Shown here: piece after piece, positions 24,060 through 33,276 of the stretch
How the letters are laid out: every line of letters begins with the position of its first letter
Numbering within the stretch: the first letter of the stretch is position 1
NCBI GenBank assembly: GCA_963745975.1
Contig: CAVUZJ010000018.1
Coordinates: 62,001 to 126,000, forward strand
Direction: 5' to 3'
From: JAKAWQ01 sp963745975
GTDB lineage: Bacteria; Pseudomonadota; Alphaproteobacteria; Acetobacterales; Acetobacteraceae
DNA: 64,000 nt
Made by a program: the position numbers and the translations under genes
The notes under the pieces: generated by a model
Told to the model about the DNA's origin: nothing
The model's input: the letters and a program-made list of their open reading frames with translations, nothing else
The model's database searches: none

Positions 24060-26935
24060 TCGACAATTCGGTGGGGACCGTTCGCTCTGCCCTTGCCGAG
24101 ATCGGCATCGTGCGCGCCAATTCCGCACGCGGCTTTGTCACCAGGACGCTGAGCCGCAGCAGCGCCGTGCCGGCCTCAGGCCTCTACGGGCCGCTCGAGC
24201 GGCTGGTGGCGGACGTTGAGCAGGCCGTTATTCACGGCGCGGCGCCCGAGGCGTGGGACGAACTCCGCCACCGTGTCTCCGATCTCGGTGATTTTCTTGG
24301 CGAAATCGGGGAGACGCGCAATCGGATCGTACCCGGAATCGGCAGCGCGATCACCGCCCAGAATCGCCGGCGGGCCGCACTGCTGACGAGCGGGACCCAC
24401 GCCGGGCACAAGCTGCGCCCGCCGGAACGGACCGACGAGGCGGCCAGGATGCGGATCCTAGCCCGGCTCGACAAGGCAGTCGCCGCGAGCGTCGCGGTCT
24501 TCGTCGTGGTGCCCGAAGGCATGGCGGGACAGCGTGCAGCGACGCTCGAATCCGTGCGCGCCGGCTGGCGCCAGCCCGACAAGCTCACGGTGCTCGAGGT
24601 TGGCGGCGAGGCGGGACGACCTGAGAGCGCGGCGCTCATCTGCGCGAGCGATGCCGCCCTCGGCGAGGAGCTGCGCCGGCGCATAAACGCCGAACGGAAC
24701 GCGGATTATGTCGCGGTGCTGAACGCGGGGGACACGATCGAACCGGACGCGGTCGCGCGGCTGGTGCTCGCCGCGAGCCTCGCCGCCCAACCTCCGGCGA
24801 TGATCTACTGCGATGAAATCGTGGCGTCCGCCGAGCATCCCTGGATCCGGACCAAACCGGACTGGGATATACACCGGCTTCGCGAGTCCTGCTTCGTGGG
24901 CGACTGGGCATGGTACGCGACCGGGACGCTTTGCGAGATCGGCGGGATGCGGGGCGCGCACGCCGGGGCGGAGGAGTACGAGGTGCAGCTTCGCATCGCG
25001 GAGAACGGGCTCCCCGTCCTTCGCCTTCCCGAAGCCCTCTTCGTTCGCCGCCCCGGGTCGCGACGCAACTCGGTTCCGCTCGAGACTGCGATCGCCAACG
25101 CGATGCGGGCGATCGACGAGCACCTGGTGCGCTCGGGCGTTGCGGGAAAGGCGAGAAATGGGCGCTTCGCCGGAACCTTCACGCTGGATTACGACATCGG
25201 GAAGACGAAGATGGTCGTCGGACTTTCCTGCGAGGGCGCAAACGGCACCGCGGTGCACGCGGCCGCGGCGCGGGTGCTCGCCGCGATGCGGGTCGGCGAT
25301 ACGCTGGTGTTCCTCGTGGGCGCGCTTCCTGAGGGAGATCCGCTTGCGAGCTACGTCTCGAGGGTAGCCGAGGAAGTGGTGCCGATTCACGGAAACATCC
25401 AGGTGCGGCGCCGCGCATCCAGCCTCGGCGACGTGGTCAGCGATTTGGCGTCACTGGTCGATGAGGGCGAATACATTGCGGTGATCGACGCGCGGGCGAG
25501 ACCTGACCGCAACGACGAGTTTGACGTCATGAGACGGGTGCTGGACGCGGCAAGGGAGGCGGCGGTTGTGGGCTTGCGCGCATATTATCGCGAAGGCGAG
25601 ACCACCCGGCTGCTGGGACCTCTGCTGCACGGCGCAGCCGCACGAATCGGCGCCGGCCGGGACGCCGAGAATCCCGGCCCGGGCGCCTGGCTCGCGGCGA
25701 CGCAGAAGGTATGCGCGGTCGACGGGCCGTGTGTCGTGGTACGCAAGGCCTCCACCGATTTCCTGGTGCGGATCGCTGGGCTTCGGACGTGGAACGAAAT
25801 TTGCGAAACGGCGGCAAGCCAGGGTCTTGCGACCCTGTGGTGCCCCACGCTGAAATCGGAGGTCCCGGCGCCCGATCCCGCGAGCAAGGACCGCGAGGTC
25901 ATGGCGGCGGCGCGAAGCGGATATCGGTTCGAATTCCACCATCCGGCGCTCTCGATGATTGGCGATCCCCTCCTTCTTGAATCGCGGCTCGGACTGGTTG
26001 AGGAAGGCCCGCCCGATATTGGCAACCTCATCTCCGGCGAACCTGAAAGTCATGTCGTCAGCATCGTCCGCGGGCTCAGGCGTCTGGGCCTCACCACCGC
26101 GACCTGGACCCCGGACGGGGTCGATTCCTACAGCATCCGGCGTGCCATCCAGGCGGGGCGCCGGTGGGTCCGGATCAATCCGAGCTATCTCTGGGAGGAG
26201 GTTTCCGGGTTTACGGCGGTGTGGACCAGGCCGCCAACGACGGCCGAGCATAAGATCGTCAAGGCAGCCGGTACGAGCGTCGCCACGTCCTCGGCGATCG
26301 TGCGCACGCTCGCTGGCATGGGAGCGCGGCGAACCCGGCTTCTGCTGCCCGCCCTGGATCGCTCTCTGTGGGAAAATATGAGAGTTCCGCATCAGGAAAA
26401 GCCGGTGGCACTATGGATCGACGAGAAGGTGCGGGTGCCGTGGCTCACCGATATGATCAGCGCCACGCGAGACCGCTTTGCCTGGGCCATCGTCAGCAAC
26501 GCCGAGCTTGCCCTGCCCGGGGACGTCGCCAAAGTGCGCCGCCCGGTGTTCGAGGATGGTTGGCGCGATCTCTTCGTTTCGCTCCGGCCGGTCCTGCTGG
26601 CCCGCCCGACCCCGAACATCGCCTGGCTCGACGATCATGCGCTGCTGATGGGAGCGGCGGCCGCGTGCGCCGTCCTGGCCGGCCGTGAGAGCTTCTCCGA
26701 GCGATTGCATAGCAACATGGACGTTACGTGGCTCGCGTCCGATCGGCCCAATATCTGGATCGAGGCCGTCGAGACATTTGCCCTCAAGGCATTTCAAGGC
26801 GAAGGCGCGGCAGCCAAAACCGATCTCCTCGAACGGGCCAAGGGGTTCTGGCTGCAACCCGAGCATGCGCTTGGATGGCTGGAGATCGACCCGGCACATG
26901 GCTCTCGATCTAACGCGGTCGCCCGGGTCGCGTGA
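23978..26935 (+). CDS. Glycosyltransferase-like protein, 3' part of the frameshifted sulfotransferase fusion
   Basis: An open frame of 985 residues from a TTG at 23978 (an ATG follows at 23996). Its first 70 residues finish the sulfotransferase domain. A GT-A-type segment spans about residues 165-390: 'YVAVLNAGDTIEPDAVARLV', 'MIYCDEIVA' (DxD-like), 'RTKPDWDIHRL', 'EYEVQLRIAENGLPVLRLP'. This resembles family 2 rhamnosyl-type glycosyltransferases. The remaining 600 residues include a second alpha/beta region and a region with a glycosyltransferase-like look, without motifs I can name. The stop overlaps the flgA start (TGATG). Independent translation from the TTG would leave the sulfotransferase headless. 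A likely role is flagellin modification. Confidence 0.7.
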   Translation: MLWASYMLDAEWNTRGIPRALVLYDALIDNSVGTVRSALAEIGIVRANSARGFVTRTLSRSSAVPASGLYGPLERLVADVEQAVIHGAAPEAWDELRHRVSDLGDFLGEIGETRNRIVPGIGSAITAQNRRRAALLTSGTHAGHKLRPPERTDEAARMRILARLDKAVAASVAVFVVVPEGMAGQRAATLESVRAGWRQPDKLTVLEVGGEAGRPESAALICASDAALGEELRRRINAERNADYVAVLNAGDTIEPDAVARLVLAASLAAQPPAMIYCDEIVASAEHPWIRTKPDWDIHRLRESCFVGDWAWYATGTLCEIGGMRGAHAGAEEYEVQLRIAENGLPVLRLPEALFVRRPGSRRNSVPLETAIANAMRAIDEHLVRSGVAGKARNGRFAGTFTLDYDIGKTKMVVGLSCEGANGTAVHAAAARVLAAMRVGDTLVFLVGALPEGDPLASYVSRVAEEVVPIHGNIQVRRRASSLGDVVSDLASLVDEGEYIAVIDARARPDRNDEFDVMRRVLDAAREAAVVGLRAYYREGETTRLLGPLLHGAAARIGAGRDAENPGPGAWLAATQKVCAVDGPCVVVRKASTDFLVRIAGLRTWNEICETAASQGLATLWCPTLKSEVPAPDPASKDREVMAAARSGYRFEFHHPALSMIGDPLLLESRLGLVEEGPPDIGNLISGEPESHVVSIVRGLRRLGLTTATWTPDGVDSYSIRRAIQAGRRWVRINPSYLWEEVSGFTAVWTRPPTTAEHKIVKAAGTSVATSSAIVRTLAGMGARRTRLLLPALDRSLWENMRVPHQEKPVALWIDEKVRVPWLTDMISATRDRFAWAIVSNAELALPGDVAKVRRPVFEDGWRDLFVSLRPVLLARPTPNIAWLDDHALLMGAAAACAVLAGRESFSERLHSNMDVTWLASDRPNIWIEAVETFALKAFQGEGAAAKTDLLERAKGFWLQPEHALGWLEIDPAHGSRSNAVARVA

Positions 26936-27639
26936 TGCATCCGGAGTGGCTTCGTTTGGCAACGATCCTCTGTCTTGCGTTGGGGCACGGGCCAATTCTG
27001 GAGGCCGCATCGACCGCGCATGAGGCGGCGGGCAACGTGACTGCCGCGATTCTGGCCGCGCTACACCAGAGCGACGGTCGCCTTGTCGAGATCGCCCCGA
27101 CAGCGGCCGGCTACATGCAACGCTGCCAAGAGTCTCTTTCAGTGTCTATCATGGGTCACGGCACCTATCGGACTGCCCAGGTCGAATGCCCTTTCCCGCG
27201 CTGGACGGTCTACGCCGGGATCTCCCTGGAGCGGACAGAACATGTGCTGGTCACGACGAGGAGCGTTTCCCTCGGCCAGCGACTTGGCAAAAGTGACCTC
27301 CAGGTCGTTCCGATGCCGTCGGGCAGCGTCGCCGGTGACCCGATCTCGGCACGCGACGTGATCGGAAAGAAGGCCGCTGTCCCGCTTGCAGCAGGCCAAA
27401 TCATCACCCGCGACCAGATCATCATACCGCTTGCCATCCGCAACGGAGACAAAGTCGTCATCCATTGGACGGACGCGGGCGTGGTGGTCACTGCAGTCGG
27501 GACTGCCCTCGAATCGGGTGGTCCCGCGCAAAGCATCCTGGTCGAGAACGACGAAAGTCATCGACCGGTCATGGCGACCGTAGTCACCCGCGATAGTCCC
27601 GCCAAGGTGGGCCAATTGTTCATAGTCGCCCCGAGGTGA
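26935..27639 (+). CDS. flgA: Flagellar P-ring assembly chaperone FlgA
   Basis: A 234-residue periplasmic protein starting in the preceding stop. It has an N-terminal signal-like segment ('WLRLATILCLALG') and a C-terminal SAF/FlgA domain: 'TTRSVSLGQRLGKSDLQVVP', 'DVIGKKAAVPLAAGQIITRD' (FlgA 'd..G..l.r.l..G..l....l') and 'LFIVAPR' at the end in place of 'V.v'. FlgA helps FlgI polymerise around the rod. It is detached from flgBCDEFGHI and comes after the sulfotransferase-glycosyltransferase gene, which ties that gene to the flagellar transcript. Confidence 0.85.
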   Translation: MHPEWLRLATILCLALGHGPILEAASTAHEAAGNVTAAILAALHQSDGRLVEIAPTAAGYMQRCQESLSVSIMGHGTYRTAQVECPFPRWTVYAGISLERTEHVLVTTRSVSLGQRLGKSDLQVVPMPSGSVAGDPISARDVIGKKAAVPLAAGQIITRDQIIIPLAIRNGDKVVIHWTDAGVVVTAVGTALESGGPAQSILVENDESHRPVMATVVTRDSPAKVGQLFIVAPR

Positions 27640-27863
27640 GGCACCTAATCCTCAACGCAACGGCGGATCGACACGGAGTGCCTCGACGCCCATTCGTTGC
27701 TGAGCCTTGAGGGCGCCCGCGAGAACATGGAGAATGGCGCTGAGACTATAACGAGCAGCGCCCGCACGGCGCGATCGGCAACAACCGCCCGATTGAGCTC
27801 ATGAGTTGGTCAGCAGAGGTTCAGGCGCCCTGACCCAGATCACAACGACACAGGGGACATCCA
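27640..27863. other. Gene-free gap between convergent flgA and ctrA
   Basis: About 220 bases without a credible reading frame. A loose 7-base inverted repeat, GAGGCAC (27638-27644) with GTGCCTC (27678-27684), surrounds a 33-base loop right at the flgA stop, but no T-run follows. I see no promoter, tRNA or repeat. Confidence 0.4.
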
Positions 27864-28601
27864 TCACGCCGCCGCTAGCGGTCGAGCGCTTTCCAAGAGT
27901 GTCGACTTTGGGCCGATCGTGCTAGTCGATGGCAAGTCGCGAATCATGTACCCTCGGCCCCAGACTGTTCCGATGAGATGAGTGACGCCGACTTTTGCAA
28001 GCTTTTTCCTCAGCTTGCAAATAAATACATCCACAATCTTGATCTCGGGTTCGTCCATTCCTCCGTATAGGTGATTTAAGAAAGCCTCTTTCGTGAGGAC
28101 AAACCCTCTGCGTAGCGCCAAAAGTTCCAAAATTGAATATTCTTTCCCAGTGAGGTGCAGCGGCACCCCCGCCACTTTGACTTCCTTGCTATCCAAATTG
28201 ATTTCCACCTCGCCGATGCGCATAAGAGACTGGCTCAAGCCCTTGCTTCGACGAATTACCGCCTGCATTCGCGCAAGCAATTCGGCCTTATCGAATGGCT
28301 TCGTAACGAAGTCGTCAGCTCCCATGCCAAGCCCCTTCACCTTGGCTTGGGGGCGCGAAAGCCCGGAAAGAATTAGAATGGGAGTCTCGATCCGTGCTGC
28401 GCGCATTCTCCGCACAACCTCGTATCCCTCTATATCTGGCAGCATCAGATCCAATATTAAGACATCGTAATCATAATGGCGCACCAATTCCAGCGCCTCT
28501 TCGCCCAAATCCGCTTGGTCCACGACGGCACCAGCCGAACGGAGGGTTAGCGACAAAAATCTCGCTGTATGTACGTCATCCTCGACAAGCAAGACGCGCA
28601 T
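27864..28601 (-). CDS. ctrA: CtrA-type cell-cycle response regulator
   Basis: A 245-residue OmpR/PhoB-family response regulator very close to CtrA. It begins 'MRVLLVEDD', has the phospho-acceptor Asp51 in 'LILDLMLPDIEG', a Lys in 'TKPFDK', and a winged-helix domain with the almost invariant CtrA segments 'HLTGKEYSILELL', 'LTKEAFLNHLYGGMDEPE', 'DVFICKLRKKL' and 'TVWGRGYMIRD'. CtrA controls division, DNA methylation and flagellar genes in alphaproteobacteria. The gene is clearly AT-richer than its neighbours (40% GC in 28021-28080, against well over 60% nearby) and borders a transposase remnant, so it may be an acquired or second copy. Confidence 0.9.
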   Translation of the reverse strand: MRVLLVEDDVHTARFLSLTLRSAGAVVDQADLGEEALELVRHYDYDVLILDLMLPDIEGYEVVRRMRAARIETPILILSGLSRPQAKVKGLGMGADDFVTKPFDKAELLARMQAVIRRSKGLSQSLMRIGEVEINLDSKEVKVAGVPLHLTGKEYSILELLALRRGFVLTKEAFLNHLYGGMDEPEIKIVDVFICKLRKKLAKVGVTHLIGTVWGRGYMIRDLPSTSTIGPKSTLLESARPLAAA

Positions 28602-28936
28602 TTATGACTCCAATTCGCCGTACAGTTGCAAAATACCACCATTGGCTGTGGCACGCAACAGTGTTAACTAAAAAATTCGTCAATCTCTTGGTACGTATAT
28701 AAATTGTTATCATTTTTGGTTTTTGATCGCGCTCTGAGGCCCAGGAGGATGAACCAACACGCGGGCCGCGGACCCCGTCGAAAGCGCCTGGCCCACGTGT
28801 TGCGTCCGCGATGTACTGACCGTTTCGCCGGTTGGCAGCCTGCAGGGATGGACCGCATCCGATTGCCCGGCGTAAGAGCGGGCCGTCGCGCTTGGTCTTC
28901 GGCGTGATTGGCGACAGCGACAGGATGCCACTGCCG
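28602..28936 (-). promoter_or_regulatory. AT-rich upstream region of ctrA with possible promoter
   Basis: About 330 bases without a gene. Reading towards ctrA on the minus strand, TTGCGT and TATTTT are spaced by 17 bases and end about 30 bases before the ATG, a fair housekeeping-type promoter. A second hexamer, TTGACG, lies further upstream, followed by a TTAAC (around 28672-28676) resembling a CtrA half-site; no complete TTAA-N7-TTAA box was found. The stretch 28660-28730 is markedly AT-rich. Confidence 0.35.
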
Positions 28937-29248
28937 TTAGGTTGACGCTGGCGTTGTTGCAACCTTCACGGTCTCCGCCGCTGCGCCGCTCTCGGGCTTG
29001 CTGGACAGCACCACCTCGCCAGCGGCGAGGAACGCCTCGCGCCACTGGCTCAGCGTCGGCGCCATGACACCAAGCCTGCGCGACACCGTCTTGAGATCCT
29101 CGCCCCCCAGCAACTGTAGCACCGCCGTGCTCTTCCACTGGCCCAACATCCGTCCGCCGCGACCGAGCGCCGCTCCGCCAGTCTCACGAGGCAGTCGCTC
29201 CCCACCGCCCGGCCGCTCCTCCGTCGCCACGTTCTTCTTTTCTGCCAC
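28937..29248 (-). pseudogene. Truncated IS3-type transposase OrfA remnant
   Basis: A 103-residue frame whose middle is recognisable as the helix-turn-helix half of IS3-family OrfA-type transposases: 'AVLQLLGGEDLKTVSRRLGV' and 'TLSQWREAFLAAGE'. The usual sequence after this point (a leucine-zipper helix leading to OrfB) is missing and replaced by an unrelated Ala/Thr-rich tail. The N-terminus is also non-standard. No catalytic DDE part and no terminal inverted repeats were seen nearby, so this is a relic, not an active element. It marks past insertion between ctrA and the GH15 gene. Confidence 0.65.
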
Positions 29249-29578
29249 CTCACACCTTCAATGCGGACCTGCACCGCTTGTAAGCCGTCTTAGCCATCCG
29301 TGCCGCTGGGGACTGGCCGCCCACCCTGTGGCGCGGGCCGAGCCCGGTACGGCGTATCGGTTGGACGCCTCGGCCACCAACCCCCGCAATTGGATCCGGC
29401 CGATCGACAGAGGATGCATCGCCGCGACGCTGTGACTGCGCTGCCCGTGTACAATCGCGGCTTTGATGTTCCTTGGCAGCCGCATCCCGGCCTGCTTCCC
29501 CGTGCTGGAATGTTCCGTCGCCAGCCCGGCCTTCCACCGCCGCAGCAACTCCCACGCTCAACAGACTTGACTTTTTGG
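29249..29578. other. Gene-free stretch next to the transposase remnant
   Basis: About 330 bases. A minus-strand frame at 29258-29548 begins 'MLRRWKAGLATEHS' but matches nothing I recognise and has no ribosome binding site. It may be further decayed mobile-element sequence. No RNA gene or repeat was seen. Confidence 0.3.
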
Positions 29579-31366
29579 TCACGGAAAGTCGCGCAGTCCC
29601 TCCTCCCAACTTCTCGACAGGCGCATTGCCGAAAGGATCAAACCGACCTGGGAGTAGGTTTGGGGAAAATTGCCCCAAAGCGTGCCGGTCAGCGGATCAA
29701 TGTCCTCGGAAAGAAGGCCGACATGATTGCGGTGCCGGAGCAAGTTCTCGAAAAGGGCCAGCGCTTCCTTCCGTCGACCGGTGGCCGCGAGCGCGTCGAT
29801 GTACCAGAAGGTGCAGACAAGGAACGCAGTTTCTGGCTCTCCGAAATCGTCCGGCTCGTCGTAGCGCATGACGAAGCCGTTGCGCACCAGCCGCTTCTCT
29901 ACCTTGTCAAGCGTTGCAAGGAATCGCGGGTCATGGGAGGAGATCAGCCCGATCTCTGGCAAGAGCAGCACCGATGCGTCGAGGACATCGCAGTCGAGCG
30001 CCCCGGAGATCGAGCCGCGATCGGCCGCTCGAGCGAGCACGGCCTGGCGGAGCTTTTCGGCGCGATTGAACCATTCCGCCGCATCCTCGGTAATGCCAAG
30101 CAGCAAGGCGATCCGTCCGACGCGATGCAGCGCGGCCCAACACATGGCGGCGGAGAAGGTATGGCAGCGGGATCGCCCGCGATATTCCCAGAGCCCGGCA
30201 TCAGGCTCGAGCGCAATGCGTTCGGCAATGGTAGCGATCGGACGCAGTTCCTCGTAGAGGGCGCGGCCGCCGAGTTGCGGGAGCCGCCGGTCCCAAAACA
30301 TCTGCGTCGCGGTGAGAACGATCGCGCCGTAAACATCGTTCTGCCTTTGGCTCACAGCCGCATTTCCGATACGCACCGGTTGTTCGCCGCAGAAGCCCGT
30401 AAGTCCGCGCGCAACCCGCTCTTGCAGCGAGTATCCCGGCGCGACCGGATAGAGCGGTGCTATCTCGTGGCCTCTCTCGCGCAGCACCGTGTCCAGCAGG
30501 TACCGCATGAACCCTTCCATCGTCCGAGTGGCCGAAAGTCGATTGAGGGCAGTGACGGTAAACCAGGAATCGCGCGGCCAACAGAAACGGTAGTCCCAGT
30601 TGCGTCGTGATCCAGGCGCCTCAGGTATCGAAGTGGTCAGTGCGGCCACAATTCCCCCGGTGTCGTCGTAGCTGCAGAGTTTGAGCGTGATGGCCGCACG
30701 CACCACCTCGTCCTGCCAGTCAAAGGGTACGCTGAGCCCACGTACCCAGTCCTGCCAATACTGCACCGTCTCGTCGCGGAACTCGCGCGCCAGAGCGTCG
30801 GGGTTTTCCGGGATTGGTTCATCCGCGGAAAGAAATAGGTTGGCGGGACGGTCGAGCACCATGTCCGTCTCGTGCACGAGGTAGGAAAGCGACATGTCCG
30901 TGGTGAGCCGCAGCACTGTGTTCTCGCCGATGAACCGAACATGGTTGCTGCCGACGCTAATCGACGGCACGACGGAGCCGTAATCGAAGCCGGGCCGGAT
31001 ACGAACCGTTGTGCGCGGCCTTCCGGCGAGTGGTTCTATTCGCCGTACGATCATTGGTGGCCGAAAAATTCGCCCGTAGCGCCGAAACCGCGGGCAGAAG
31101 TCGAGGATGCGTACCGACCCGCCGGTGGAATCGGTGAGCACGGTCTCCACCAAAGCCGTATTATCAAGATAACGCTGCCGCGTATCGACCTGCTCGCGGA
31201 GCGTTATATCCATGAATCCGCGGCAAGGAGTCAGGCCGCCCAGCAACGAATGAAACAAGGGATCGGCGTCGAGCCGTGGGAAGCAGAACCAGACATGCCG
31301 CCCGCCTCCCGTCAGGAGCGAGGCAACGGTGCAGTTGCCAATAACTGCGAGATCGAGCCCCGACAC
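29579..31366 (-). CDS. Glycoside hydrolase family 15 protein (glucoamylase/trehalase-like)
   Basis: A 595-residue cytoplasmic-type GH15 enzyme with a GTG start and no signal peptide. The family start 'LAVIGNCTVASLL' followed by 'VWFCFPRLDADPLF' is typical ('..IGnc..aALvd..G.i.W.clPrfD'). The catalytic (alpha/alpha)6 barrel has 'RRNWDYRFCWPRDSWFTV' and 'QRQNDVYGAIVL'. Bacterial members hydrolyse alpha-1,4- or alpha-1,6-glucosidic bonds or trehalose; the substrate cannot be read here. It follows, on the same strand, the phosphohexomutase and galU genes, but a 454-base gap separates it from them. No trehalose synthesis gene (otsA/otsB, treS) is near. Confidence 0.85.
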   Translation of the reverse strand: MSGLDLAVIGNCTVASLLTGGGRHVWFCFPRLDADPLFHSLLGGLTPCRGFMDITLREQVDTRQRYLDNTALVETVLTDSTGGSVRILDFCPRFRRYGRIFRPPMIVRRIEPLAGRPRTTVRIRPGFDYGSVVPSISVGSNHVRFIGENTVLRLTTDMSLSYLVHETDMVLDRPANLFLSADEPIPENPDALAREFRDETVQYWQDWVRGLSVPFDWQDEVVRAAITLKLCSYDDTGGIVAALTTSIPEAPGSRRNWDYRFCWPRDSWFTVTALNRLSATRTMEGFMRYLLDTVLRERGHEIAPLYPVAPGYSLQERVARGLTGFCGEQPVRIGNAAVSQRQNDVYGAIVLTATQMFWDRRLPQLGGRALYEELRPIATIAERIALEPDAGLWEYRGRSRCHTFSAAMCWAALHRVGRIALLLGITEDAAEWFNRAEKLRQAVLARAADRGSISGALDCDVLDASVLLLPEIGLISSHDPRFLATLDKVEKRLVRNGFVMRYDEPDDFGEPETAFLVCTFWYIDALAATGRRKEALALFENLLRHRNHVGLLSEDIDPLTGTLWGNFPQTYSQVGLILSAMRLSRSWEEGLRDFP

Positions 31367-31820
31367 GACGATCCCACACCTGTTAAGGCTTACAGCGATA
31401 TCGCTGCAAGCTGAATCGGGGTTGCCCGCAAACGCGTTCGCGGAGACCCCGGCGGGGCGTCCCGCCGCCTTGTCCGCGAGCAGCCCGTGCGGAACGATTC
31501 AACGGAGCGATGGAACCTCTCGGAGAAACGAAAACCGGGGCATATGATTTCAACCCATCACGCTCGAGGGGCCGGGAGCGAATCGCTGCGGCCGCCGAGC
31601 ATGCCATTCGGCTGACGCACGACCTGGCCTCGCCGGATTTGACCGATACGCCAGGAGGGGCGCCAAGGCCGATGCGGGGTGGCTCGTCTTTTCCAACGAC
31701 GGGGCACGCCTTCAGAATAGGGGAAAAGTCGCCGGTCGACGCGACGACTCCAACTGTTATCTTGACCATGCATCCACTCGCTCTCGCGTTCCGTCCGACC
31801 ATTTCCGCTCCCGTAGCACG
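31367..31820. other. Gene-free gap upstream of the GH15 gene
   Basis: About 450 bases between the phosphohexomutase stop and the GH15 start. Reading frames on both strands here lack family resemblance and ribosome binding sites. It should hold the GH15 promoter, but no clear hexamer pair stands out. Confidence 0.4.
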
Positions 31821-33254
31821 TCATGCCCCAATCGCGGGCAGCCCCCAATGCCCTGCTGCCATTGCAACAAAATCCGGCGCGGCGACGCCCGACGCGGCGA
31901 GTTCGGCGATGAGCGCGCTCTTCAGCCGTTCGAGGCCGACTTCGTCCGTTGCCTCGGCGCGGGCGACAAGAACCGCTTGCGTATTCGACGCCCGGAGCAG
32001 CCACCAACCGTCCGGCGTCGTGACGCGGACTCCGTCAATGTCGCTGAAGATTGCGTTGCGGGCACGCAATCGGCCCGCAACCTCGTCAATGACTGCGAAT
32101 TTCCTTTCCTCAGGACAAAGGAAGCGGAGCTCTGGGGTGTTTACGACCTGTGGCAGTGCCTCGCGCAGCGCCGAGAGTGGGCCGGGATTACGGGCGAGCA
32201 CACCGAGAAGGCGAACGGCGGCGTATAGCGCATCGTCGAATCCATACCAGCGTTCGGCAAAGAAGATGTGGCCCGACATTTCGCCCGCCAGTGGTGCCCC
32301 GGTTTCGGCCATCTTGGCCTTGATCAGAGAATGACCGGTTCGCCACATCAAGGGCTGCCCGCCCAGGCGCGCGATCTCGTCGAAAAGTACCTGGCTGGCC
32401 TTCACGTCTGCGATAATCGTCGCACCGGGGACGCGGTTCAGCACGTCGCGCGCAAAAAGCACCATGAGTTGGTCGCCGAACAAGATCGTACCCGTGTCAT
32501 CCACGATGCCGATGCGGTCGGCATCGCCGTCGAAGGCGATGCCGACATCGGCGCCACGCGCCCGGACCTCGGTGACGAGCTGCTCAAGGTTCTTCGGCAC
32601 GGTCGGGTCGGGATGATGCGCTGGGAAGTGCCCGTCTATCGTTCCGTTGAGCAGGACGTGCTTGCCGGGAAGTCGCTCAAGCAGCGTCGCGAGGACCGCG
32701 CCCGCCGCGCCGTTCCCGTTGTCCCATACGACGAAAGGCCCGCCATTGCCTCCATCCCAGCCCTCAATCAAGCGTGCGACGTAGGTCTCGGTCATCGCAA
32801 AAGGCCGCTCGCTTCCCACCGCCATCTCGACAACGTCGCCGGCGGCCGCCATGCGGCCCAGAACGCGGATTGCCTCGCCGTAGAACGGCTTACCTCGAAG
32901 CATCATCTTGAAACCGTTGTGGTCCGGCGGATTGTGGCTGCCGGTCACCATCACCGCGCCGTCGGAAGCTTCCCTGACCGACGTGTAATAGAGCATCGGT
33001 GTAGGCCCGCAGCCGATACGAAGCACCGTCATGCCGCTCGCCTTGAGTCCCGCGACCAACGCTGGTTCGAGTTTCGGTGACGAAAGGCGACCGTCACACC
33101 CCACCGCCACGCGTCGCCCCCCTCCCCGCGCGACCACGCTGCCAAAGCACCGACCGACGGCAAAAGCGTCTGCAAACCCGAGCGTCTCCCCGACAACGCC
33201 GCGAATGTCATACTCCCGCAGTACCGAGGGATGAAAAGAATGCGAGAAGGTCAT
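31821..33254 (-). CDS. manB: Phosphomannomutase/phosphoglucomutase
   Basis: A 477-residue alpha-D-phosphohexomutase that interconverts hexose 6-phosphate and 1-phosphate. All four site motifs are visible: the phosphoserine loop 'VTGSHNPPDHNGFKMM', the metal loop 'DGDADRIGIVDD', the sugar-specificity loop 'GEMSGHIFF' (GEMSGH indicates PMM/PGM dual enzymes such as AlgC) and the phosphate-binding loop 'LLRASNTQAVLVARAE'. It begins 22 bases after the galU stop, so the two are likely cotranscribed and together supply UDP-glucose or GDP-mannose precursors. The symbol is by family; algC or pgm would also serve. Confidence 0.92.
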   Translation of the reverse strand: MTFSHSFHPSVLREYDIRGVVGETLGFADAFAVGRCFGSVVARGGGRRVAVGCDGRLSSPKLEPALVAGLKASGMTVLRIGCGPTPMLYYTSVREASDGAVMVTGSHNPPDHNGFKMMLRGKPFYGEAIRVLGRMAAAGDVVEMAVGSERPFAMTETYVARLIEGWDGGNGGPFVVWDNGNGAAGAVLATLLERLPGKHVLLNGTIDGHFPAHHPDPTVPKNLEQLVTEVRARGADVGIAFDGDADRIGIVDDTGTILFGDQLMVLFARDVLNRVPGATIIADVKASQVLFDEIARLGGQPLMWRTGHSLIKAKMAETGAPLAGEMSGHIFFAERWYGFDDALYAAVRLLGVLARNPGPLSALREALPQVVNTPELRFLCPEERKFAVIDEVAGRLRARNAIFSDIDGVRVTTPDGWWLLRASNTQAVLVARAEATDEVGLERLKSALIAELAASGVAAPDFVAMAAGHWGLPAIGA

Positions 33255-33276
33255 GCCGAGATCCGGTCGACTGTGG

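Noticed and set aside
27638..27684. GAGGCAC/GTGCCTC inverted repeat at the flgA stop as a terminator
   Set aside because: The 33-base loop is long and no T-run follows; mentioned only in the gap description.
29258..29548. 97-residue minus-strand frame upstream of the transposase remnant as a second transposase piece
   Set aside because: A short Arg/Trp-rich start looks suggestive, but no transposase motif can be named and the rest is unstructured.
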